64,000 bases of DNA from contig NZ_CP014327.1 in assembly GCF_000812665.2 (NCBI RefSeq), positions 4,245,501-4,309,500 of the forward strand. Direction: 5' to 3'. The translations under genes were made by a program, and so were the position numbers. The notes under the pieces are model-generated. The model worked only from the letters and a program-made list of their open reading frames with translations, had not been told where the DNA came from and searched no databases. This DNA comes from Falsihalocynthiibacter arcticus (GTDB lineage Bacteria > Pseudomonadota > Alphaproteobacteria > Rhodobacterales > Rhodobacteraceae). Of the stretch, positions 47,817 through 54,314 are shown piece by piece; position 1 is the first letter of the stretch, and each line of letters begins with the position of its first letter.

Positions 47817-49388
47817 CTATGCGGCGTAGTTCCACGGTAGCAGCTGCTCGATGTGCTTCTGCTTATGTCCGTTGACTATGGCTGTGAGGACGCTGGTCAG
47901 GTAGCTGTGCGGTTCGATTTTGTTCAGTTTGCAGGTCTCGATCAGCGACGCGAGCATGGCCCAGTTTTGTGCGCCAGCGTCGTGACCCGCGAAGAGCGCG
48001 TTCTTTCTTTGCAGGGCGATGGGGCGGATTGTGCGTTCTACGGCGTTGCTGTCCATCTCGATGCGACCGTCGGTCAGGAACAAGATCAGGCCATCCCAGT
48101 ATTTGGCGATGTATTTGAGCGCTGCGCCAGTTGGAGATTTGGCAGAGACCTGCGTTCTTGTGTGATCCAGCCATATTTTGAAGGTCGCTACTTTTGGCGC
48201 AGATTTTTGCTGTCGCATCGCTAAGCGTTCCTCAGCGGATTGACCTCGGACTTGGCCTTCGATCCGGTAGAGGACTGCGATCTGTTTGAGACCCTCCTCG
48301 GCGATGGGGGCCACGTTATTATGGGTCAACTCATAGAGTTTGCGTCGTGCATGAGCCCAGCAATACGCCAGTTGGATCGGGGCATTGTCCCGCAAATTAA
48401 GCACGCGGTTGTATCCGGCATAACCGTCCACTTGCAGGATGCCACCAAAGCCCTGCAAAATCTCGGTTGCGTATTTGCCGGATCGTCCTGGCGCATAAGT
48501 AAAGGCCACCCCGGGTGCTTCTGGCCCATTCCAAGCGCGATCATCGCGGGCGAGCGCCCAGAAGTAACCTTTCTTGGTTCTACCTCGCCCAGGGTCGAGC
48601 ACCGGCGCCGGCGTCTCATCCATAAACAGTTTTGTGGATCTCTTGAGGTGTGCCAGCAGAGCGTCATGGACAGGCTTCAGTTCATGCGCGGCTTTCCCAA
48701 CCCAGAATGCCAGTGTTGATCGGTCGATATCAACGCCTTGCCGTGCATAGATTTGTGACTGACGATACAATGGCAGATGATCGGCATATTTGGACACAAT
48801 CACACTGGCAATGGTGGCCTCAGTCGGCATGCCGCCTTCGATCAGGCGTGGTTTGGCAGGTGCTTGGACAATGCCTGCCTCGCAGTCACGGCAGGCATAT
48901 TTGGGGCGGCGTGTGACAATGACGCGGAACTGCGCGGGCACGATGTCTAGGCGTTCGCTGACATCTTCACCTATGATGTGGCGCTCAGCGCCGCAGCCAC
49001 AGATCGTGCTGTCGGGTGCAAAAACCTCTTCAACACGCGGCAGATGTTTTGGCAGCACACCACGCCCTTTGGGTGGCTTCGTCGCGCCTGCTGTCTTTGG
49101 CGGGTCAATCGCTACGTCCTCAGCATGGACGACAGCCATGGCTGTTTCGATGTCCTCCAACGCGAGGTGATATTGATCCGGATCGCCTTTCTCGGACTTC
49201 GCCCCGTAGAGCGCCCGCTTGAAGTCAGTCAACAGCTTCTCGAGGCGAATGATGCGGTCTTCCTTGCGTTGGATGATGCCGTCACGCTCGGTAAGGGTCG
49301 TATTCTGCGCACTGATATGGGCCTCGGCGGCCGCCAAAAGTGCTTTGAGCGCATCGATATCGTCAGGAAGATCAGTGGCGGATGTCAT
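47817..49388 (-). CDS. tnpC: IS66 transposase TnpC
   Basis: 523 residues. N-terminal zinc-finger/leucine-zipper region (ERDGIIQRKEDRIIRLEKLL), then a C-x-C-x(n)-C-x-x-C zinc site (CGCGAERH, later CRDCEAG). The DDE catalytic residues lie in FMDETPAPVLD, LQVDGYAGYN and EMDSNAVERTI. The C-terminus NGHKQKHIEQLLPWNYA is typical of IS66. It is intact and transcribed from the IS right end inward. Confidence 0.95.
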   Translation of the reverse strand: MTSATDLPDDIDALKALLAAAEAHISAQNTTLTERDGIIQRKEDRIIRLEKLLTDFKRALYGAKSEKGDPDQYHLALEDIETAMAVVHAEDVAIDPPKTAGATKPPKGRGVLPKHLPRVEEVFAPDSTICGCGAERHIIGEDVSERLDIVPAQFRVIVTRRPKYACRDCEAGIVQAPAKPRLIEGGMPTEATIASVIVSKYADHLPLYRQSQIYARQGVDIDRSTLAFWVGKAAHELKPVHDALLAHLKRSTKLFMDETPAPVLDPGRGRTKKGYFWALARDDRAWNGPEAPGVAFTYAPGRSGKYATEILQGFGGILQVDGYAGYNRVLNLRDNAPIQLAYCWAHARRKLYELTHNNVAPIAEEGLKQIAVLYRIEGQVRGQSAEERLAMRQQKSAPKVATFKIWLDHTRTQVSAKSPTGAALKYIAKYWDGLILFLTDGRIEMDSNAVERTIRPIALQRKNALFAGHDAGAQNWAMLASLIETCKLNKIEPHSYLTSVLTAIVNGHKQKHIEQLLPWNYAA

Positions 49389-49442
49389 GGGTGTTTGATA
49401 CCAAAAACCGCACCAAACTACCCGCCTAAAGCACCACCCGAG

Positions 49443-49796
49443 TCATTCTGCCGCAGCCGGTGGGCGGGTCTCCAATGCAGTCACGCGACGCCAATCGAGC
49501 CCCGCAAACAGCGTCTCAAATTGAGCCGGATCAAGCCGCAAAACGCCATCCTTGATGGCGGGCCATTTGAACGCATTCTGCTCAAGCCGCTTGTACGCCA
49601 TGACCAGGCCGGTTCCGTCCCACCAGATCATCTTGAGGCGATCCGCCCGTTTAGCACGGAAGACATAGACCGCGCCATCAAAGGGCTTCTTGTGCAAATG
49701 GCTCTGCACCAGCGCGGCCAAACCGTCATGGCCTTTACGAAAGTCGACAGGTTTGGTCGCGACAAAGATCTGCACGCCATGCGACGGATGGATCAC
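49443..49796 (-). CDS. tnpB: IS66 accessory protein TnpB (IS66 Orf2)
   Basis: 117 residues, GTG start at 49796 overlapping the tnpA stop (GTGA). Contains the family pattern VDFRKGHDGLAALVQ and FRAKRADRLKMIWWDGTGL. It is required with TnpA for transposition of IS66 elements, though the exact role is not settled. Confidence 0.95.
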   Translation of the reverse strand: MIHPSHGVQIFVATKPVDFRKGHDGLAALVQSHLHKKPFDGAVYVFRAKRADRLKMIWWDGTGLVMAYKRLEQNAFKWPAIKDGVLRLDPAQFETLFAGLDWRRVTALETRPPAAAE

Positions 49797-50176
49797 AGCG
49801 CAGCCGCGATCTCAGCGATGCGGGCCGCAGGCGTATCGGCGGCCAAGCGGATCGTTACTCCACCTTTGAGCAACTCAACGCTGGTCAAAGTGATGGGTCG
49901 TGTTGGAAGCACTTCAAGCGCCTTAGGGTTTGCAATCTGCACGGGCACAAAATCCATCCCATCCAAGTTGGGTAAAACAAGTTTACCCGTCCGCGCCATA
50001 CGTCGCCAATCTGAAACGCTGCTGGGTATCAAACCATATCGCTTGGCCACCCCATTTACAGTCGCGCCCTCAATCAACGTTTCCGCAACAATCCGCGCCT
50101 TCAGTTCAAGAGGCCAGCGTCGCTTTCCGTCTGAACTGCGTGGAATCCTTGTGAGAAACTCATTCGTAGCTTCCAT
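49793..50176 (-). CDS. tnpA: IS66 accessory protein TnpA
   Basis: 127 residues. A transposase_8-type helix-turn-helix (RIVAETLIEGATVNGVAKRYG) at about residue 28-48 and a small C-terminal domain match IS66 TnpA. It is the first gene of the IS66 operon; the promoter lies between 50177 and the right inverted repeat. Confidence 0.93.
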   Translation of the reverse strand: MEATNEFLTRIPRSSDGKRRWPLELKARIVAETLIEGATVNGVAKRYGLIPSSVSDWRRMARTGKLVLPNLDGMDFVPVQIANPKALEVLPTRPITLTSVELLKGGVTIRLAADTPAARIAEIAAAL

Positions 50177-50269
50177 AGAGAAACTCCCTCCAAATTTATG
50201 AAGGGACGGAATCGCATATTAACCACCCAAGGGGAATGTGGGGTCAAACCAACGGTTACGAAAGACCAA

Positions 50270-50614
50270 ATGGAAGACAAGCAACAATTACTTGATAGCC
50301 AGTTAGATCAATTGGCCAATGAGCTGGAAGCACGCATTTTGGACAAGCTTTCACGGAAGCGAAAACTACTTCCTCCTCAAGAATCAGTAAAAACTGCTTC
50401 CGAGAAAGCCAGAAAACCAAAAGGGCGGCCTCGCTCAAAATACCAAGTACTGTTGCACCTCAAGGTTTTGGGAGAGGACAAAGACTGGTTTATGGAAACG
50501 GCGCAATCTTACGAGGTCCTAAACGGGAAGCTATTTTCTCATTTACGAGCCCTTCACGAAAGGCACGAACGGACAGAAGAAGCGCTGATCCAAGCCTCAA
50601 GGGAGCTCGGCTAG
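50270..50614 (+). CDS. hypothetical coiled-coil protein disrupted in its 5' leader by IS66
   Basis: 114 residues from the first ATG outside the IS, MEDKQQLLDSQ at 50270. A longer frame from 50198 uses IS sequence and is not native. The protein is highly charged: a helical N-terminus (LDQLANELEARILDKLSRKRK), a basic AT-hook-like KPKGRPRSK and a C-terminal helix (LRALHERHERTEEALIQ). I do not recognise it. A DNA-binding role is possible from the basic motif, but is inference. The IS target duplication ends two bases before the ATG, so its own ribosome site and promoter are displaced. Confidence 0.5.
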   Translation: MEDKQQLLDSQLDQLANELEARILDKLSRKRKLLPPQESVKTASEKARKPKGRPRSKYQVLLHLKVLGEDKDWFMETAQSYEVLNGKLFSHLRALHERHERTEEALIQASRELG

Positions 50615-50644
50615 GTCAGCATACACGCAAACCACAATACTGCC

Positions 50645-50695
50645 GCAGGCCCGACGCGCCTTCGCTATTTGGGGGCTACGTCGCGTCGGGCCTGC
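50645..50695. terminator. long perfect hairpin between convergent genes
   Basis: GCAGGCCCGACGCG (50645-50658) pairs perfectly over 14 bases with CGCGTCGGGCCTGC (50682-50695), with a 23-base loop that itself has GGGGGC. It lies between two converging genes, so a bidirectional terminator is likely. There is no long U-tract, so another role for the structure is not excluded. Confidence 0.65.
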
Positions 50696-50792
50696 TACCG
50701 CTCTTGTTTGCGGCAAGTTTGACGGCAATACTTTTAAGCTAGTTTAAGGTAGCACTTGAAAGAGCAGCCTTCACTACTACGTGCAAACGCTT

Positions 50793-51095
50793 TTAAGTCA
50801 TCCCCAAAGCTTCTTTGTACATCTCCATCACAGCTTCTTCTTCCGCCAAATCATTCGCATCGCGCTTACGCAGGGCAATGATTTTACGAAGGACTTTGGT
50901 ATCGTAGCCACGGCCCTTTGCTTCGGACATGACTTCTTTTTGCTGCTCTGCGAGGTCTTTCTTCTCGGCGTCCAAACGCTCTATCCGTTCAATAAATTGA
51001 CGCAGCTCGTCGGCGGTCACGCGATAAGTTGCATCGCTGGAAAAATCGTTCATCAGAAAACCCTCGTCGGTTTGTTTTGCTTTTTGCTGCGCCAT
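50793..51095 (-). CDS. gapR: GapR-family DNA-binding protein (DUF2312)
   Basis: 100 residues (a start at the ATG at 51053 would give 86). Contains YRVTADELRQFIERIERL, KKDLAEQQKEVMSEAKGRG and YDTKVLRKIIALRKRD, the nearly invariant family sequence. GapR binds overtwisted DNA ahead of replication and transcription forks in Caulobacter and stimulates topoisomerases. In this phylum it is a housekeeping gene, which marks the return to core genome after the IS66 region. Confidence 0.93.
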   Translation of the reverse strand: MAQQKAKQTDEGFLMNDFSSDATYRVTADELRQFIERIERLDAEKKDLAEQQKEVMSEAKGRGYDTKVLRKIIALRKRDANDLAEEEAVMEMYKEALGMT

Positions 51096-51185
51096 AGCTA
51101 CTCAACACAATCCAGAGCCGCAAGGGGCTTGCTCTGAATGCCGACATCCTTTAGGCGGCAAAACACTTGTTCTTGGAGAAAACGA

Positions 51186-51401
51186 ATGGACATCCTGATT
51201 ATCGCTGGCGCGGTGCTATCCTTGATCGGCCTGATTGGCTTGATTTATTGTATTGTTTCCGCGCTGCGCGCTCGCAAACAGGGCCTAAGCGATGAAGAGA
51301 TGCGCGTGCGCTTGCGTGGTCTTGTCGCTTGGAATATGGGGGCCCTGTTTACGTCAATCCTCGGCCTTATGATGGTCGTAGCCGGAATTTTTTTAAGCTA
51401 A
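51186..51401 (+). CDS. small two-helix membrane protein
   Basis: 71 residues from ATG at 51186 (GGAG upstream). Two helices (about 3-22 and 48-70) separated by a charged loop RARKQGLSDEEMRVRLRG. Unknown function. It is adjacent to, but opposite in strand from, the gapR gene, and is convergent with the gene at 51411. Confidence 0.65.
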   Translation: MDILIIAGAVLSLIGLIGLIYCIVSALRARKQGLSDEEMRVRLRGLVAWNMGALFTSILGLMMVVAGIFLS

Positions 51402-51410
51402 GTCAGCGCC

Positions 51411-51623
51411 TTAGACGGGAAGATTGTTGAAATAGTCTTCCGCGCTCTCGTCTTCCAGGGCGCGTTCAAAGGCTTCCAAATCCTCGGGAACTGGCAAACC
51501 AAGCGCGCGCATCTCAGACAGTTTTTCCCGCAAAGATTCTTGCAATATATGCACATCCTCTGGCGCTTTTTCAATTTCGTCCAACAAAAGCAGAATTGCC
51601 GTTTTTAAGGTCTCAAAAGCCAT
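51411..51623 (-). CDS. small acidic helical protein
   Basis: 70 residues from ATG at 51623 (GGAGG upstream); a longer frame to 51653 has no ribosome site. The sequence MAFETLKTAILLLLDEIEKAPED, the helix REKLSEMRALGLPVPEDLEAFE and the acidic tail resemble a conserved Rhodobacterales hypothetical protein. No function can be assigned. Confidence 0.65.
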   Translation of the reverse strand: MAFETLKTAILLLLDEIEKAPEDVHILQESLREKLSEMRALGLPVPEDLEAFERALEDESAEDYFNNLPV

Positions 51624-51774
51624 ATTTCCTCCATACTCAACGCGATTCGCCAAAATAGCCCCACGTCAATGCTGTCAGTATACAGTGTTTTTGCGCTTCG
51701 GCCTTGAGATATATCAAAGTTTGCCTATATATCTTTTCATCCCAGCGGGGAATCACAGGAAAAGGTGTCGTGAA

Positions 51775-52194
51775 ATGGATCAAAGTTGGATTATGGGCCT
51801 CATTGGCGGGCTCATCATAGGGTGTGCTGGAGCAGTATATTTGTTGATGAACGGCCGCATTATGGGCGCAAGCGGTGTCATTGGTGGTCTCATTGATGGG
51901 TCAGGTCGCAACATGGAACGCGGCGCGTTTTTGGCAGGACTTTTCATCGTACCCGCGATTTTGGCCGCCACGGTTTACCCCTCCCAAACCAACGTTACCT
52001 CCAACCTGTTTATCGTAGCCGCCGCGGGCCTTTTGGTTGGAACTGGCACACGCATCGCTAACGGATGCACATCGGGCCACGGCGTTTGCGGTATCTCGCG
52101 TCTTTCGTTGCGCGGCATCGTTGCAACCGTTTTTTATATCCTAGCGGGCGGCCTGACGGTCGTTCTGTTCCGTCACATCTTGGGAGTGATCTAA
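51775..52194 (+). CDS. YeeE/YedE-type sulfur transport protein (PmpA-like)
   Basis: 139 residues from ATG at 51775, about four helices. It contains GRIMGASGVIGGLI and GCTSGHGVCGISRL, where the paired Cys/His match the first half of the YeeE sulfur-compound channel (thiosulfate or related sulfur species). The stop overlaps the next start by one base (TAATG). The pair makes a split version of the full-length YeeE protein. The association with a sulfurtransferase suggests sulfide or polysulfide handling. Confidence 0.85.
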   Translation: MDQSWIMGLIGGLIIGCAGAVYLLMNGRIMGASGVIGGLIDGSGRNMERGAFLAGLFIVPAILAATVYPSQTNVTSNLFIVAAAGLLVGTGTRIANGCTSGHGVCGISRLSLRGIVATVFYILAGGLTVVLFRHILGVI

Positions 52195-52613
52195 TGCGCA
52201 ACTTTTATGCTCTTCTCGCCGGAAGCCTGTTTGGCACAGGGTTGCTGATTTCTGGGATGACGGACACCCAGCGTGTTATTGGCTGGCTCGACGTTTTTGG
52301 ATCATGGGATCCGACGCTCGCCTTCGTCATGGGCGGCGCTATCCTCCCTATGGCGGTGGCATGGGCTTATTCCAAAGGGCGCACGCCGAAATTAGGAGGC
52401 ACATTCCCTGCACCACCTGAACCACGTCTTGGTCGCGGCCTTGTGGTTGGATCGGTTTTGTTTGGGGCCGGTTGGGGGTTGGCTGGTCTTTGTCCTGGTC
52501 CTGCGATTGCGTCCTTGAGCTTTGGCGGTGTGGGAGGCCTCACATTTGTTGCCTTCATGACGCTTGGAATGATTTTCGCGCCAAGGCTAAAATCTCGGCT
52601 AGAAACCGCCTAA
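52194..52613 (+). CDS. YeeE/YedE-type sulfur transport protein (PmpB-like)
   Basis: 139 residues, about four helices. It contains GLLISGMTDTQRVIGWLD and GWGLAGLCPGPAIASLS with the conserved Cys, matching the second half of YeeE. It is translationally coupled to the preceding half, and the sulfurtransferase gene begins 20 bases after its stop, so the three genes form one operon. Confidence 0.85.
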   Translation: MRNFYALLAGSLFGTGLLISGMTDTQRVIGWLDVFGSWDPTLAFVMGGAILPMAVAWAYSKGRTPKLGGTFPAPPEPRLGRGLVVGSVLFGAGWGLAGLCPGPAIASLSFGGVGGLTFVAFMTLGMIFAPRLKSRLETA

Positions 52614-52633
52614 ATCGCGTGGTAAGAGGCGGT

Positions 52634-53059
52634 ATGGATATTAAAACGATTACAGATACCTATGCCGTTTCTGCCCAGATTGAGCCAAACGATGTTCAGG
52701 CTTTGGTGGATGCTGGTTTTACCACGGTCATTTGCAACCGACCGGATTCTGAAGTTCCACCAGCCCTACAGGCGGCGGAAATCAAGGCAGCAGTGGAAAC
52801 TGCGGGGCTGAAATTTGTGATCAACCCCGTCGTCCACGGGCAATTGACCCAAGCTATCCTCGATATTCAGGCCCGTGAGATCGAAACCGCGACTGGCAAG
52901 TGTTTTGCATATTGCGCTTCGGGAAATCGCTCAACTGTCGTTTGGGCCTTGGGAAGTGCCGGAAAAATTTCCACGAGCCAAATCATTGCGGCAGGCGAGG
53001 CGGCAGGCTATCAGCTTGAAGCCATGCGCAACCAACTCGACCTTCTCGCCGAAAAATAA
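52634..53059 (+). CDS. TIGR01244/DUF442-type sulfurtransferase-like phosphatase fold protein
   Basis: 141 residues from ATG at 52634 (AAGAGGCGGT upstream). Starts with the typical YAVSAQIEPNDVQALVDAGFTTVICNRPD and has the CASGNRST active-site loop with its catalytic Cys and Arg, a variant of the dual-specificity phosphatase P-loop. In larger Blh proteins this domain is fused to a persulfide dioxygenase, which is missing here. Linked with PmpA/B-like channels, so a role in sulfide or persulfide detoxification is likely. Confidence 0.85.
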   Translation: MDIKTITDTYAVSAQIEPNDVQALVDAGFTTVICNRPDSEVPPALQAAEIKAAVETAGLKFVINPVVHGQLTQAILDIQAREIETATGKCFAYCASGNRSTVVWALGSAGKISTSQIIAAGEAAGYQLEAMRNQLDLLAEK

Positions 53060-53066
53060 GACTTTC

Positions 53067-54221
53067 CTAGTCAATTTGAATTGGGCTCACGTCCATCTCG
53101 AAATCAAGGTCTGGCAAATCGTCCATCGGCGGCAAGTCACCCATGGATGGAAAATCGTCCAATCCGTCGTCTGGCTCGTCCACTTCATCCGGTGGACTCA
53201 TATCGGAAAAATCTTTTGGAACTCCGGTGTTCATTGGCAAAACGGCATCCGTCGCGGTGACAGGTATTGGCCCATCGACGGGTCCCATGGCCTCAAGCGG
53301 ATTTCCATTCATTTGCGCCATCGAGGACTTTGACTGCGTTGTCTTGGCACCATCTACACCCGAAATTTTCACCGCGCGGAAACCGTTGGACTGGCCCAAC
53401 GATCCCTGAGCGACGACGCTTCCATCGCTCCCTTTTACTTTAAGGGTGTTCACGGACATGCGTGGCAGCATAATTTCATACCCAACGACAAGATTGGGGA
53501 CTTCGTCCAACGGCATGGTGAACGTATGCAGGGTCACGTCAATCTCCACCTCGGCTCCCATCACCCCTGCTTCGAGTTTTGTCGTCCATTTTTTGGAGGG
53601 ACCGACATCCTCCGATGCTTTCATATCCACCCGCAAGCTCGGATAGGCGAGGATCAAGGAAGCAGGCTTGGCTACCTTGCCCAACCCCACTGCAATCTCA
53701 AAACACGCATAATCGTCTTCTGGCAGAACGAGGGGCAGATGGCGCTGATTTTCGATAACACGGGAATAGGAAAACCCAAGAAACCGCGGAAGTTCCTCCT
53801 TGCCCGCAAGCTGATGCACGAATTCGGCAAGAACGGCATCTAGAAATGGCTCTACCAAGGACGCATCCGTACGGGTGGGGCGCCGCGCAATCGGCGGATT
53901 CGGTGAGACATCCCCTATTGTTTGAATCTCAATCAGACTCGCCAATAGAGCCGCATCCGGAATCGCAATGCCGAGACGATCGTCCGTAGATTGTATGAGC
54001 ATGTACAGGCGGTTGTCCTCAAGTTTACTGAGCAACATTTCGCGAGTGTGACTTTTCAGGGAAACATCCGACACGATCAACGGTAGGTCCAGCGCATGAT
54101 CCGCCGCCTTTGGAAGAGCATTGCGCATCGCTTTGCAGGGCGTCATCAACGACAGGTCGGGGCTCTCCCCGACCCGCTCCATCAAACGTTTTAGTACTGA
54201 TTGAACCGCGTCGGCAGTCAT
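53067..54221 (-). CDS. FliM/FliN-type (SpoA domain) protein
   Basis: 384 residues from ATG at 54221 (AAGGAAT upstream). The region at about 255-310 contains VTLHTFTMPLDEVPNLVVG and LPRMSV, a SpoA/surface-presentation fold as in FliM and FliN. The C-terminal 90 residues are an acidic, Pro/Asp/Met-rich tail (DDFPSMGDLPPMDDLPDLD). No other flagellar gene is in the window, so this is an orphan relative of the motor switch proteins. Whether it works in the motor is uncertain. It is convergent with the sulfurtransferase gene, only seven bases away. Confidence 0.75.
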   Translation of the reverse strand: MTADAVQSVLKRLMERVGESPDLSLMTPCKAMRNALPKAADHALDLPLIVSDVSLKSHTREMLLSKLEDNRLYMLIQSTDDRLGIAIPDAALLASLIEIQTIGDVSPNPPIARRPTRTDASLVEPFLDAVLAEFVHQLAGKEELPRFLGFSYSRVIENQRHLPLVLPEDDYACFEIAVGLGKVAKPASLILAYPSLRVDMKASEDVGPSKKWTTKLEAGVMGAEVEIDVTLHTFTMPLDEVPNLVVGYEIMLPRMSVNTLKVKGSDGSVVAQGSLGQSNGFRAVKISGVDGAKTTQSKSSMAQMNGNPLEAMGPVDGPIPVTATDAVLPMNTGVPKDFSDMSPPDEVDEPDDGLDDFPSMGDLPPMDDLPDLDFEMDVSPIQID

Positions 54222-54314
54222 ATTCCTTGAATTCCCAATGGCATACCCTCTGTTTTTGGGCAAACATGGTTGAGAATTCGTTACTAGTGGCCACGGCTTC
54301 GCAAAAATTAACCC

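Larger units (their letters stand above)
47795..50259 (-). mobile_element. complete IS66-family insertion sequence, 2465 bp
   Basis: Imperfect terminal inverted repeats: the left end reads inward GTAAGCGCTGCTTTGGTCCC and the right end on the minus strand GTAACCGTTGGTTTGACCCC, sharing most positions of the first 22. Flanking 8-bp direct repeats GAAAGACC lie at 47787-47794 and 50260-50267, the usual IS66 target duplication. All three genes tnpA, tnpB and tnpC are intact and in the normal order, so the element looks recent and competent. It inserted just before the start codon of the gene at 50270. Confidence 0.95.

Noticed and set aside
48978-50201. 407-codon plus-strand frame across the IS66 element
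   Set aside because: It runs antisense to tnpA, tnpB and tnpC and has no recognisable protein features.
50198-50614. Longer start (50198) for the gene after IS66
   Set aside because: The first 24 codons are IS66 sequence, including the terminal inverted repeat. The native gene starts at or after 50270.
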